DNA from: an uncultured bacterium
GTDB taxonomy: Bacteria > Spirochaetota > UBA4802 > UB4802
Length of the DNA: 64,000 nucleotides
Assembly (NCBI GenBank): GCA_937920495.1
Contig: CALEUQ010000017.1
Location: 29,769-93,768, forward strand
Reading direction: 5' to 3'
Below are positions 1-10,679 of this stretch, piece after piece. Position numbers and translations under genes: made by a program. How positions within the stretch are numbered: the stretch's first letter is position 1; the number at the start of each line of letters is the position of its first letter. The notes below the pieces were generated by a model that had not been told where the DNA came from, made no database searches, and saw only the letters and a list, made by a program, of their open reading frames with translations.

Positions 1-1215
1 CTGGGGCTTTCTGCAATCATTCCGGGTTTCCCTAAGATTACGCTTATTCTGCTTGCGTTAGGAATTGGTGCATTGGGGTATCTCTTAAAACAAACTGAAG
101 AAGAACAAATAGAAAAAACAAAGATTGAGCAGAAAGAAGCAGCATTAAAGACACATAAACCGGAATCGGTTATACCGCTCATTCAGGTTGATCCTCTTGA
201 AGTTGAAATTGGTTACAGTCTTATACCATTGGCTGATCCTGATCAGGGAGGGACACTGCTTGATAGGATAACCAATATACGCAGACGCAGTGCACTGGAA
301 ATGGGGCTCATAGTACCGCCAATCCGTATACGAGACAATATGGAACTTGCACCACAGGATTATTCCATTTTAATTAAGGGTGTTGAGGTTGGACATGGCA
401 GCCTGCAGGTAGGCAAGCTTATGGCAATGGATCCGGGTACTGTGGAGGAAAAAATTGAAGGTGTTGAATTTACCGAACCTGTGTTTAACCTTAAAGCAAT
501 ATGGATTGACCCTGATAACAGGGATATTGCTGAACGCAGAGGATATACTGTTGTAGATTGTCCAACCATCATTGCCACGCATCTCACTGAAATAATACGC
601 AGGCATGCGGATGAAATTCTTGGCAGGCAGGAGGTGCAACAGCTTATTGATACAATAAAGAATGACTATCCAGCTGTGGTTAACGAACTGGTAGGTGAAA
701 AGAAGCTTAGTATTGGTGAAATACAGAAAGTATTGCAGAACTTACTTCGTGAACGTGTTTCAATACGCAATATGGTTACCATTCTTGAAACGCTTGCAAG
801 CTATTCTGACTATACCAAAGATATAGGATTGTTGACTGAATACGTGCGTGTTGCATTGGCACGCCAGATATGCAGGGAATATGCTGATAAAAATAATACA
901 CTTTCAGTAATTACAGTAGATCCAGAGATAGAAACAATAATTAGATCATCAATTCATGAGGATCCGGTTGAAGGAAGAATTGTGAGCCTTGATCCGGATA
1001 CGCATAGAGAGGTGCTGGATAGTTTGCTAAGTTCATATTCAAAGGCACGGAGTGCAGGATTTGCGCCAGTGTATTTAGTTTCACCACATATTAGAAGTGT
1101 TCTGTTTACATTACTTGAAAGGGAAGTACCCGATCCGGTTGTTCTTTCATATAATGAAATTGTGCCCGAGATAAGAGTTAACGTTATAGGTACTGCGTTG
1201 TTACGGGCAGCATGA
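1..1215 (+). CDS. flhA: Flagellar biosynthesis protein FlhA, C-terminal part (truncated by window start)
   Basis: Frame is open from base 1 (LGLSAIIPGFPKITLILLALGIGALGYLLKQ...). The C-terminal FlhA-like domain follows and flhF/flhG lie directly downstream. Confidence 0.93.
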   Translation: MGLSAIIPGFPKITLILLALGIGALGYLLKQTEEEQIEKTKIEQKEAALKTHKPESVIPLIQVDPLEVEIGYSLIPLADPDQGGTLLDRITNIRRRSALEMGLIVPPIRIRDNMELAPQDYSILIKGVEVGHGSLQVGKLMAMDPGTVEEKIEGVEFTEPVFNLKAIWIDPDNRDIAERRGYTVVDCPTIIATHLTEIIRRHADEILGRQEVQQLIDTIKNDYPAVVNELVGEKKLSIGEIQKVLQNLLRERVSIRNMVTILETLASYSDYTKDIGLLTEYVRVALARQICREYADKNNTLSVITVDPEIETIIRSSIHEDPVEGRIVSLDPDTHREVLDSLLSSYSKARSAGFAPVYLVSPHIRSVLFTLLEREVPDPVVLSYNEIVPEIRVNVIGTALLRAA

Positions 1216-1248
1216 TATAATAAAAATTAAAATGAGAGGTGTTTTACA

Positions 1249-2556
1249 ATGAGATACGTAAAAATTAAAGCACGCACCTATAATGAAGCAATGATGAAAC
1301 TCAAGATGGAGCATGGTGATGATGCTATACCTATCAGCCATAAAAATGTTAAAGAAGGTGGTTTCTTCAATACAGGCTTGTTTGCAAGGGATTTTGTTGA
1401 ATTAACTGCAGCCATACCTGATGTAAAGCCTGCTAAATTAAAGCCAAAGAAGAATATTGACTTAACTGTTGGAACTAATGACAATATAAACGAGCTTTTA
1501 AAGCAGGTTATAGAAAAACCTGAAAGTGAGCCTCATAAAAAACTGAATACGGGGCTGGAACAGCTTTTAACACAGAGTATATTGCAATCAAAAAAACAGG
1601 AAGATGTTAAACCTGTCACAAAGCCTGCAGAAGAACAAAAAGTTGAAACAGCTGACACTTCATACATTAAATTAGAAAAAGAATTTAATGAATTAAAAGC
1701 ATTACTTATGAATCTTGTTGAGCAAAAACAGGAAAGGTTGTCATCTAATATATGCCAGGATAGTAGCGATATATATTTTAAACCTTATAAGGAGATTCTG
1801 CGTAAAAATGATATGGACGATGAAGAATGTAACTCGCTTTTAGATGAAGTAAAACGCAATGTAAGTAGTGAAGATATGAAAGATAAGTATAAGATTGAAA
1901 AGACATTGCGTGAACTTATAAAAAGCAGGATAGTGGTGAGTGGTCCTATTGACAGGGGTAAAAGAAAGAGGGTATTGATGTTTGTAGGCCCAACAGGGGT
2001 TGGCAAAACAACAACAATGGCAAAATTAGGTGCCATACTGTCTCTGCGGCAGGGTTTGAAGGTGTCCTTTATTACAATTGATAATTATCGCATTGCAGCA
2101 ACTGAGCAGCTTAAAAAATATGCTGAAATAATGCGAATACCAATTCATGTTGTAACCGACCCGGCAGATTTTAAAGAAATAGTTGAAAATGAAAAAGCTG
2201 ACATTATAATGGTAGACACATCGGGAAGAAGTCATAGAAATGATTTAAAGATTGCCGAAATAAAAAATTTTGTTGATAACTGTACCTGTGAGATTATGAA
2301 GATACTGTGTGTAAGTGCCAACACAAAACGCAGCGACCTGGTTGATGTTTTCAAAGCGTATGATATTCTTCATATTGATAGTGTGATAATTACAAAGGTT
2401 GATGAAACATCATATATTGGTAATGTTATCTCTGTAGCCGATAAGTATAATAAGCCTATATCATATATTACCAATGGGCAGGAAGTTCCAAATGATATAG
2501 CTATTGCTGAACCCGATATGATGGTGAATATGATACTGGAATCAACTATGCGGTAA
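1249..2556 (+). CDS. flhF: Flagellar SRP-like GTPase FlhF
   Basis: MRYVKIKARTYNEAMMKLKMEHGDDAI N-terminus; GPTGVGKTTTMAKLGA P-loop; VDTSGRS and ITKVDE motifs; position between flhA and flhG. Confidence 0.95.
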   Translation: MRYVKIKARTYNEAMMKLKMEHGDDAIPISHKNVKEGGFFNTGLFARDFVELTAAIPDVKPAKLKPKKNIDLTVGTNDNINELLKQVIEKPESEPHKKLNTGLEQLLTQSILQSKKQEDVKPVTKPAEEQKVETADTSYIKLEKEFNELKALLMNLVEQKQERLSSNICQDSSDIYFKPYKEILRKNDMDDEECNSLLDEVKRNVSSEDMKDKYKIEKTLRELIKSRIVVSGPIDRGKRKRVLMFVGPTGVGKTTTMAKLGAILSLRQGLKVSFITIDNYRIAATEQLKKYAEIMRIPIHVVTDPADFKEIVENEKADIIMVDTSGRSHRNDLKIAEIKNFVDNCTCEIMKILCVSANTKRSDLVDVFKAYDILHIDSVIITKVDETSYIGNVISVADKYNKPISYITNGQEVPNDIAIAEPDMMVNMILESTMR

Positions 2557-2566
2557 GGAGGGCACC

Positions 2567-3448
2567 TTGGATCAGGCTGCAAATTTACGGAGATTAGTAA
2601 TACAAAATAATGCTACTCGTAAAACCAAAACAATAGCTATTACCAGTGGCAAAGGTGGAGTTGGCAAAACAAGTGTAGCGGTTAGCCTTGCTATAGCACT
2701 TGCTAAAAGAAATTTTTCTGTTACATTGTTAGATGCTGACCTTGGGCTTGCTAATGTGAATGTTGTATTGGGTATTATACCAAAATACAATCTTTACCAT
2801 GTGATTAAAGGAAAGAAAAAATTAGAGGAGATAATTATTGATGTCCCTGAAGGGATAAAGATAATCGCCGGTGCTTCAGGATTCCATCAGCTTGCAAATT
2901 TAGATGTTAAACAGCGAGAATATTTTATCAAGTCACTATCGGAACTCAATGATGATGATTACATGATCATCGATACCGGTGCAGGTATTTCACAAAACGT
3001 GCTAAGTTTCTTGGTGGCTTCAGATGAAGTGATAGTTGTTACTACGCCAGAGCCTACGGCAATCACAGATGCATACGGTACCATTAAGGCAATTGCAGCC
3101 AATGATCCTGAGAAAACGGTTAAACTTCTGGTAAATAGGGCGCAAACGGTAACTGAGGCAAAGAAGGTGGCTCAGAGGGTAATTAATATTGCAGGGCAGT
3201 TTTTAAATATTAAAGTTGATAATTTAGGGTTTATATTTGATGATATGTATGTTGCCAAGTCGATACGGAATCAAAAACCGTTTATAGTGAGCTATCCTAA
3301 ATCAAAAGCTTCAACCTGTGTTGAAATTATCGCTGACAGGGTTGCAAATATTGAGTCAGATACCGATAGGGGCACAGGGATGCTAAGCTTCTTTAGAAGA
3401 TTTTTTGGTCACTATGAGTCTGAGAATGAGGAGGATTCACTTCAATAG
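2567..3448 (+). CDS. flhG: MinD-like ATPase FlhG/FleN (TTG start)
   Basis: AITSGKGGVGKTSVAVSLAIALAKRNFSVTLLDADLGLANVNVVLG deviant Walker A; follows flhF; GGAGGG ribosome-binding site. Confidence 0.93.
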   Translation: MDQAANLRRLVIQNNATRKTKTIAITSGKGGVGKTSVAVSLAIALAKRNFSVTLLDADLGLANVNVVLGIIPKYNLYHVIKGKKKLEEIIIDVPEGIKIIAGASGFHQLANLDVKQREYFIKSLSELNDDDYMIIDTGAGISQNVLSFLVASDEVIVVTTPEPTAITDAYGTIKAIAANDPEKTVKLLVNRAQTVTEAKKVAQRVINIAGQFLNIKVDNLGFIFDDMYVAKSIRNQKPFIVSYPKSKASTCVEIIADRVANIESDTDRGTGMLSFFRRFFGHYESENEEDSLQ

Positions 3449-3557
3449 GTACCAGTAAAAGTGTACGTTAATTATTACTTGATTTAATTAAACTAAATTA
3501 CTATTTTTGAAATAGTAAAGGTTTAATAACAAGAAATTAAAACGGATATAATAAAAA

Positions 3558-4106
3558 ATGTTATTAAATGTAAAAATGTTCAGGATTTCATTAGAAGGGA
3601 AGGTATCAATAGTTTTTGGTATACTTGCTTTTTTTGTTTCGTTGTTATTTGGCATTATAGTGGGTAACAAAATTAGCATTTTATTTAGCAGAATACTTTT
3701 TTTTACGGTTGTATATGCAGCTCTCGGATACGGTTCAATATTAATAATAAAACATCTTGTGCCTGAAGTATATGAGATATTGAAAGAGTCTTTAGAATTT
3801 TCAAAAGGAAATACAAGCCAGGAAGAATATGTAACTGTGAAACCTGATGGGACCAGCACTGTTAAGGAACAAGGAGCTACAGGTGAAGAGGTGTATACTG
3901 ATACATCTGTATCAGGACCATCAGATATGTCATATAGTGAAGCCTTTACACCACTTGAAGCAAAAGATTTTACAAATTTGAGTACTAATGATAGTAAACC
4001 AAAGAAGATGGGAAAACATATTGTACTTGACGATAAAAAGATTCAGTACGAACCAAAGATAATGGCAGAAGCTATACGAACTATGCTCAAACGTGATAAG
4101 GATTAA
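3558..4106 (+). CDS. Hypothetical membrane protein between flhG and fliA
   Basis: ORF with two N-terminal hydrophobic segments; conserved-looking operon position. Confidence 0.7.
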   Translation: MLLNVKMFRISLEGKVSIVFGILAFFVSLLFGIIVGNKISILFSRILFFTVVYAALGYGSILIIKHLVPEVYEILKESLEFSKGNTSQEEYVTVKPDGTSTVKEQGATGEEVYTDTSVSGPSDMSYSEAFTPLEAKDFTNLSTNDSKPKKMGKHIVLDDKKIQYEPKIMAEAIRTMLKRDKD

Positions 4107-4124
4107 TTTAAATAACGAGGTTGT

Positions 4125-4925
4125 ATGGCAAATAAAAAATTTCAGGAATTTGATGCAATTGATGAAGATGAACTCTGGAAACGTTATACCAAGACACATG
4201 ATCAGGCAATAAGAGACTATTTTGTAGTGAAGTATGCTCCATTAGTAAAGTATGTTGCAGGCAAAATTGCCATGGGAATGCCAAGTTCAATAGAATTTGA
4301 TGATCTTGTTTCATATGGTGTGTTTGGGCTGATTGATGCAATAACAAAATTTGATCCTGAACGGGGTATCAAATTCAAAACGTATGCTATGACCAGAATA
4401 CGGGGTTCAATTTTTGATGAACTGCGCTCTATAGACTGGATACCACGTTCAATACGTCAGAAAGCCAAACAGATAGAACAGGCAATAGCCGACCTTGAAA
4501 ACAAATTAGGAAGGACAGTTGAGGATGAAGAGATAGCAAAGGAGTTGGGAGTTACTGTTGAGGAATTCCAATCTTTGCTTAATAAACTCAGTGGAACAGC
4601 GATGTTATCATTGAATGATATATGGTATGTTGGTGATGAAAATGATGAGCTCTCAATACTGGAAACTCTTGAAGCCCCGGATACGCTAAACCCGGATGTC
4701 ATGATCGAAAAAGAAGAAATACGTGATTATATAGTTGATGCAATAAAGAAATTACCGGATAAGGAAAAAAAGGTTATTGTTCTCTATTATTATGAGGACC
4801 TAACATTAAAAGAAATAGGTGAAGTGTTAGAAGTTACTGAAAGCAGGGTGTCACAGTTGCACACAAAGGCAATCATGCGTCTTAGAGGAAGGCTGGGGAG
4901 AATTAAATCAAATATTGTTGGGTAG
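4125..4925 (+). CDS. fliA: RNA polymerase sigma factor, FliA/WhiG (sigma-28) family
   Basis: [52 protein letters not shown] region 2; [32 protein letters not shown] region 4. Confidence 0.95.
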   Translation: MANKKFQEFDAIDEDELWKRYTKTHDQAIRDYFVVKYAPLVKYVAGKIAMGMPSSIEFDDLVSYGVFGLIDAITKFDPERGIKFKTYAMTRIRGSIFDELRSIDWIPRSIRQKAKQIEQAIADLENKLGRTVEDEEIAKELGVTVEEFQSLLNKLSGTAMLSLNDIWYVGDENDELSILETLEAPDTLNPDVMIEKEEIRDYIVDAIKKLPDKEKKVIVLYYYEDLTLKEIGEVLEVTESRVSQLHTKAIMRLRGRLGRIKSNIVG

Positions 4926-4982
4926 AATGTTATACGAAATATTTTAAAGTTTTTGTAATATGAAAGTATGGTAGTGTAGGTA

Positions 4983-6959
4983 ATGAAAAATTTAAAAGAA
5001 TTACTGAAAACAATACAGGATGATGAATCATCTGAAAATGAGATAGAAGTGTATGCTGATTCTGTAAAGCAGGCACTGGAGTTAGCAGCAGGTGAATTGG
5101 GTGTTGATATCTCAGAACTTGATTACCAGATTCTGGAAAAAGGCACATCGGGATTCCTTGGAATTGGCAGACAACCTTACCGTGTATTGATACGGCCAAT
5201 AATAACCCACAAAGAAGATGAAGAGGATTTTAGCGCCATAGAACAAAAACTTCATTCCATGCCCGAAGTTGATCTCAGAATAAAAGATGTTCCTAAAAAT
5301 GTTGATGGTTCTGCAAAAATACGTGTAACTAAAACGGGCATATGGTTAACAATCACACCACCCACAGGAAATGGTAGGCGCGTAGATTTATCTGATGTTT
5401 CAAATAAAATCTATGCATTGCGTATCCAGAATGCTGATATGACAAAGGTGGAAAAAGAGGTTCGCAAACCATCTGGTAAACCTGTTAAGATAGGTGATTG
5501 GGTACCTAATCCGGAATATGATGGTACAATGACAATTGAGATTACTGATGATGAGATGAAAGCCTTTGTACATTTTGTGCCACCTCGTTTTTGTGGAAGA
5601 CACATGGATGTTGAAGATGTGATTGAAGCGTTGAAACGTGCAGGTGTTGTGACCGGTATAAAGGAAGACAGGATTGCAGAATATTTAGAAAGAATGGATT
5701 ATAGCCAGCCGCTTCTGGCTGCAGAGGGAACTCCACCCAGGCATGGACGGGATGCCTATATTGACTATAAAGTCAGAATTGATAAGAGCGGAATTCAATT
5801 AGAAGAGGATGAAAAAGGTAGGGTTGATTTTAAGGACCTTGATTTACTGGAAAATGTTGTTGTTGGGCAGGTGCTGGCTGTAAAAGTACCTGCTGAAGAA
5901 GGTGTGCCAGGAAGAACAGTTACCAATAGAATTATTCCTGCCAGATCAGGTAAAGATGTACAGATAAAATATGGAAAGGGTACCATACTATCCCAGGATG
6001 GCACAGAGTTGACTGCTGAGATTAATGGCCAGGTAGTGTATCAAAATGGAAAACTCAGTGTTGAGCCAGTATATGTAGTTAAGGGCGATGTTTCCACAGA
6101 AACAGGTAATATTGTATTCTTAGGTTCGGTTATTGTAAGTGGTAGCGTTCAGGATAATTTTACAGTTAAGGCTGCTGGTAACATTGAGATCAAAGGTACC
6201 GTACAAAAAGCTAATCTTGAGGCGGAAGGTGACATCATTATACGACAGGGCATCATGGGACGAGAAGGGGCACGGATTGAATCTACCAGTGGTTCTGTCA
6301 TTGCCAAGTTTATACAAACAGCAACAGTTGTTGCTGAAAAAGATGTCATAGTGGCAGAAGGTATAGTTCATTCAAATGTTGACGCAGGTAACAGAATCAT
6401 CTGCAATGGAAGAAGAGCACGTATTGTTGGAGGTTTAATCAGAGCTGGTGAAGAAGTAAATTCCAAATTTGTTGGTTCAGATTCATTTACCAAAACAGTA
6501 GTCAGGGTTGGTATGAATCCAAAAGTACTACAGCAGCTTACCGAATTGGAAGAGAATAAAAGGACAATATCCGAGGAATTTGATAAGGTAAGGAAGGATG
6601 TAACAACGCTTACCGTACAAAAAAATAATTCTGGTGGACATTTGCCAAAGGATAAAGAAGAGCTATTAGGCAAACTTATTGGGCAAAAACAAAAATTGGA
6701 ACAGCGGCTTAATGAAATTAATCTGTCATTAGAAGAATTGAAAGCGTATCTGAATATGTTAGAACAAAAAGGTAAAGTCTGTGTAGAAAAAACCATATTT
6801 CCCGGTGTGGAGATCTATATCAAAGATAAACGTTTTAATGTAAAAGATCCCTACAATTATGTCAAGTTTGCGCTTGAGGGTGCTGATATACGGCTATCTG
6901 AATATGAACCACCGGATCTGGGAGAAGCACAGAAATTAATGATAAGGAGGAGGAGATAA
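4983..6959 (+). CDS. FapA/DUF342 family protein with N-terminal Jag-N-like domain
   Basis: N-terminus VKQALELAAGELGVDISELDYQILEKGTSGFLGIGRQPYRV (Jag-N pattern); beta-helical FapA-like body and C-terminal coiled coil. Confidence 0.85.
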   Translation: MKNLKELLKTIQDDESSENEIEVYADSVKQALELAAGELGVDISELDYQILEKGTSGFLGIGRQPYRVLIRPIITHKEDEEDFSAIEQKLHSMPEVDLRIKDVPKNVDGSAKIRVTKTGIWLTITPPTGNGRRVDLSDVSNKIYALRIQNADMTKVEKEVRKPSGKPVKIGDWVPNPEYDGTMTIEITDDEMKAFVHFVPPRFCGRHMDVEDVIEALKRAGVVTGIKEDRIAEYLERMDYSQPLLAAEGTPPRHGRDAYIDYKVRIDKSGIQLEEDEKGRVDFKDLDLLENVVVGQVLAVKVPAEEGVPGRTVTNRIIPARSGKDVQIKYGKGTILSQDGTELTAEINGQVVYQNGKLSVEPVYVVKGDVSTETGNIVFLGSVIVSGSVQDNFTVKAAGNIEIKGTVQKANLEAEGDIIIRQGIMGREGARIESTSGSVIAKFIQTATVVAEKDVIVAEGIVHSNVDAGNRIICNGRRARIVGGLIRAGEEVNSKFVGSDSFTKTVVRVGMNPKVLQQLTELEENKRTISEEFDKVRKDVTTLTVQKNNSGGHLPKDKEELLGKLIGQKQKLEQRLNEINLSLEELKAYLNMLEQKGKVCVEKTIFPGVEIYIKDKRFNVKDPYNYVKFALEGADIRLSEYEPPDLGEAQKLMIRRRR

Positions 6960-6982
6960 AACGTTAATACCAGGAGAATACA

Positions 6983-7294
6983 ATGGCCATTAAACCAATA
7001 GATATGCAAACTAATATAGCACAGATAATAGAAGTTGCACGTGGAGAGCATGCACGTAATGCAGCTGTTATTGAGCAGCAACATATATTAAGCAAAGAGT
7101 CAAAGGAAAAAGCCAATATACAGAAGGAGAAGGTTGAGGAGAACAAAAAAGCGGAGCGAACAATAATTTTAAACGAAGAAAAGCAGTTTAAAAAAGGCAA
7201 ACAATTTAAGGAAGGTGAAAAAAAGGAAAAAAATGAACAACCTGAAGTGCTGGAAGATGTAAAAATGGGAAGAATTATTGATGTAAAAAAATAA
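6983..7294 (+). CDS. Hypothetical Lys/Glu-rich coiled-coil protein
   Basis: ORF collinear with operon. Confidence 0.6.
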   Translation: MAIKPIDMQTNIAQIIEVARGEHARNAAVIEQQHILSKESKEKANIQKEKVEENKKAERTIILNEEKQFKKGKQFKEGEKKEKNEQPEVLEDVKMGRIIDVKK

Positions 7295-7311
7295 AAAAGG
7301 AAGTATGCGCA

Positions 7312-8154
7312 ATGCAACTTGTTATTCTCATAATGGTGAATATTTTAATAGCATCTATATTTTATCTGATTATTTCATTGAAATTAGAACGTTCAGCAAC
7401 AGAATTCCGATCAAAACGGTTGCGAAAAGAGATGGAAGAGCTTATAAATGAATTTAATCATACTGCTGAACGCAATTTATCCTTACTGGAATATAAAATT
7501 AATATATTAAGGGAATTATTAAAAAGGGCTGACGCATTGCCTTCTCTGGATATTACCATAAATGATGAAGTAGAAAAAACTGATTCAAAAAAAAGCAAGA
7601 GGAAAATACATAAGAAAAAAGAAGAAAAGATTTCAGTAGAACAAATAATTAACAAAGAAGATATACAAACAGTTTTCAATAGCCCATCTTTTGATATATC
7701 AAAAAAGGATAGCAACGAACTAAGTGATACTACACTGGTGTATCTTGAAAGAGAGAAATCCAAAAATTTTTATGAAAACAATTCCCGGGTACCAACTGTC
7801 ACACAACAGTTATCTGAGATAGCCAGGGTTCTTGTACATAAATTCAGTCAATATATTGAAAACAGGTTTAATAAAAAAGCAATTGATAATTTTGCTGTAC
7901 ATTCAAAAGATGTGCATCACATCGTCATTGAGGAATTGGATGAGTCTTGCGTGCAACCTGATGAAAAGAAAGTTGAAGCGGTAATCACTGCTAATGAAGA
8001 TGAACTGATAGCCATGTATAACGATGCTGATGATAAATATCTGATGATTGCAAAATTATACAGCCAGGGTTATCCTTTACAGGTACTATCTAAAATATCC
8101 GGTATTCCAATAGGGGAAATATCCCTTATTTTGAATCTTTCAATGAAAAAGTAG
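7312..8154 (+). CDS. Hypothetical protein with N-terminal TM segment and C-terminal HTH-like segment
   Basis: MQLVILIMVNILIASIFYLII TM; C-terminal YSQGYPLQVLSKISGIPIGEISLILNL resembles an HTH. Confidence 0.6.
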   Translation: MQLVILIMVNILIASIFYLIISLKLERSATEFRSKRLRKEMEELINEFNHTAERNLSLLEYKINILRELLKRADALPSLDITINDEVEKTDSKKSKRKIHKKKEEKISVEQIINKEDIQTVFNSPSFDISKKDSNELSDTTLVYLEREKSKNFYENNSRVPTVTQQLSEIARVLVHKFSQYIENRFNKKAIDNFAVHSKDVHHIVIEELDESCVQPDEKKVEAVITANEDELIAMYNDADDKYLMIAKLYSQGYPLQVLSKISGIPIGEISLILNLSMKK

Positions 8155-8198
8155 TATAATTAAAGTTGTATAATAGTTTGTGTGCCCGTTGGTGAGAT

Positions 8199-9059
8199 AT
8201 GATTGATTTTTCAAATATCAAGCGCTTAAATGAAGAAGAGTTTAAAAAATTTGCACAATTGATATATGATGAAAGTGGGATTTTTTTAAAAGAATCAAAA
8301 ATTACTCTTCTGTCAAACCGGTTGCGAAAACGGTTGAAGGCATTAAACCTTTCTGAATTTTCGGATTATTATAATTATATTACAAGCCTTAAGGATAAAA
8401 GCAAGGAGATTGAGCAATTACTGGATGTAGTGTCTACCAATGAAACATATTTTTTTAGAAATGAAAGGCAGTTTGATGCATTAAAAGATTATTGTATCCC
8501 GGAAATTGTTAAAAATAAAAAACAAAAAAGTCTTACCATCTGGAGTGCAGGATGTTCCACCGGAGAGGAGCCTTACACAATAGCTATCTGCGTTATGGAA
8601 TCGCGTTTGATCCTTACAGGATGGAATATTTCCATCATTGCTACAGATATTGCTCCCTCTGTTCTAGAGTTTGCTAAAATTGGCAGATACACCGGAAGGA
8701 GGATTGAAAAGGTGCCTCCTGAAATTTTAAAAAAATACTTTACACAAATGCCTGACAATCCTGAAGTGTATGAAGTAAAGGATGAGCTAAAAAAACTGGT
8801 ATCGTTTTCATATCTCAATCTCTTTAAGAATCCTTATCCAGAAAATGTTGATGTAATTTTTTGTCGTAATGTAATGATATATTTTGACCGTGCTCGCCAG
8901 AAAGAGCTTATAGCAAATTTTTATAAGGTTCTGAATCCATGGGGGTACCTTTTTATTGGCCATTCTGAAACTCTACATGCCCTGTCTGATAATTTTCAGT
9001 ATGTCAAGATAATGGATTCGCCGGTATATGTTCCCAAGGAGAAAGTAAATGGAATTTAA
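8199..9059 (+). CDS. cheR: Chemotaxis protein methyltransferase CheR
   Basis: TNETYFFRNERQFD, IWSAGCSTGEEPYTIAI, DVIFCRNVMIYFD, LFIGHSETL motifs. Confidence 0.96.
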   Translation: MIDFSNIKRLNEEEFKKFAQLIYDESGIFLKESKITLLSNRLRKRLKALNLSEFSDYYNYITSLKDKSKEIEQLLDVVSTNETYFFRNERQFDALKDYCIPEIVKNKKQKSLTIWSAGCSTGEEPYTIAICVMESRLILTGWNISIIATDIAPSVLEFAKIGRYTGRRIEKVPPEILKKYFTQMPDNPEVYEVKDELKKLVSFSYLNLFKNPYPENVDVIFCRNVMIYFDRARQKELIANFYKVLNPWGYLFIGHSETLHALSDNFQYVKIMDSPVYVPKEKVNGI

Positions 9060-9528
9060 ACTTATTACTGTTCCGATAGCAGATTATAAGGTTTCAAAAT
9101 CTCCTGATATATTACGCACAATCTTAGGGTCCTGTGTGGGAATATGCCTGTATGACCCTGAAAATAAAATTGGCGGGCTTGCACATATAATGTTACCGGA
9201 AAATAATGATACATCATCAAATCCTAAAAAATATGCCGATAGTGCGATAGCTCTTATGATTGATGAATTGCGTAATAATGGTGCAAATATTGAACATCTG
9301 GTTGCTAAAATTGCCGGTGGTGCTTCAATGTTCAAGATGCCAGAGAATTCATTCATTGGCTCAATAGGAATCAATAATGTTCAAAAAGTAAAAGAAGTAT
9401 TGAATCACTATCATATTACTGTTCTTGGCGAGGATGTGTATGGTGATTATGGTAGAACCGTAGATTTTTTCCTTGAAACAGGAAAGTTGAAAATCAAGTC
9501 TCTGGGACGCGAAGATAAGGAAATATAG
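9049..9528 (+). CDS. cheD: Chemoreceptor glutamine deamidase CheD
   Basis: TILGSCVGICLYDPENKIGGLAHIMLPE and AKIAGGASMF motifs; overlaps the cheR end. Confidence 0.95.
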   Translation: MEFKLITVPIADYKVSKSPDILRTILGSCVGICLYDPENKIGGLAHIMLPENNDTSSNPKKYADSAIALMIDELRNNGANIEHLVAKIAGGASMFKMPENSFIGSIGINNVQKVKEVLNHYHITVLGEDVYGDYGRTVDFFLETGKLKIKSLGREDKEI

Positions 9529-9539
9529 CAGGTGTTTGT

Positions 9540-10406
9540 ATGGAAAGCATGACAGGTTATTCGTTTATAGAGAAAAGTACTGAACAGTTTACTTTTTCAA
9601 TTGAAATAAGGACTTTAAATTCAAAGTACCTGGAGGTATATACAAATATTCCCAAAATACTTAAATCTGAAGATGATACTATTACAAACATATTGAAGAA
9701 AAATTTTGAACGAGGAAAAGTAGAATGCACTATTGATATATATGATTGGGTTGAATCACGACCTGTTCATATCGATAGCAATGTGTTGCTGAAATATTAT
9801 AAGGAAGTACAAAAGTCACTTTCAAAGTTGAAAATACCTGCCAGTTTTTCTATTGATGCATTGTTGCACCTTGATGGTGTGGTACACAAGGAGAGAACAG
9901 TCCTTTCAAAAAAATCAAAAACTGATATCTACAATACACTGCAGAAATCTATTGACGCGGCACTAAAGATGCGAAAAAAGGAAGGTAAATCCATAAAAAA
10001 AGATCTTGAATTGTCTTTGAAAGTAATTGAAAACGCGTGCCATGATATACAAAAGCTGGCTCATACGGTGGTAGAATATCAGTTTAAAAGATTAAAAAAG
10101 TCATTAGAATCGTTATTACACAGTAAGGTTGACGAAAACAGGATTTATACAGAAATTGCAATTTTAGCGGATAAGCAGGATATAAATGAAGAACTGTCAC
10201 GGCTCAATGACCATATCAGTAAGTTTAAAGAAATTATGGCTCAGGAAGGGCAGATGGGAAGACAGCTTGATTTTCTTGCACAGGAAATGTTCAGAGAAAT
10301 AAATACTATAAGCTCAAAATCTAATAATACATTCATAGCGCATAAAGTTGTTGAAGTTAAAAATCATATTGATAAAATACGGGAGCAATGCAGAAACATT
10401 GTATAA
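9540..10406 (+). CDS. yicC: YicC family endoribonuclease/stress protein
   Basis: MESMTGY...IEIRTLNSKYLE N-terminus; QEGQMGRQLDFLAQEMFREINTISSKSN C-terminus. Confidence 0.95.
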   Translation: MESMTGYSFIEKSTEQFTFSIEIRTLNSKYLEVYTNIPKILKSEDDTITNILKKNFERGKVECTIDIYDWVESRPVHIDSNVLLKYYKEVQKSLSKLKIPASFSIDALLHLDGVVHKERTVLSKKSKTDIYNTLQKSIDAALKMRKKEGKSIKKDLELSLKVIENACHDIQKLAHTVVEYQFKRLKKSLESLLHSKVDENRIYTEIAILADKQDINEELSRLNDHISKFKEIMAQEGQMGRQLDFLAQEMFREINTISSKSNNTFIAHKVVEVKNHIDKIREQCRNIV

Positions 10407-10425
10407 ATGAGGGAATCACAGAAAC

Positions 10426-10677
10426 ATGAAATCAACAACACTTATTAACATTGGATTTGGCAATGCTGTTGTAGCTGAGAGAGTTATAGCTGTTATTACC
10501 CCCATGTCAGCTTCAGGAAAACGTTTGCGCGAAGAGGCAAAAGAAAATAATATGCTGATAGATGCTACTCATGGACGCAAAACACGTGCTATAATTATAA
10601 TGGATAGCAACCATATAATATTATCTGCAATGCAGCCAGAGACTATCGCAAATAGATTAAATCAAAGTGAAGAGTAA
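10426..10677 (+). CDS. RemA-like/DUF370 family protein
   Basis: [71 protein letters not shown]; upstream of gmk as usual. Confidence 0.92.
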   Translation: MKSTTLINIGFGNAVVAERVIAVITPMSASGKRLREEAKENNMLIDATHGRKTRAIIIMDSNHIILSAMQPETIANRLNQSEE

Positions 10678-10679
10678 AC

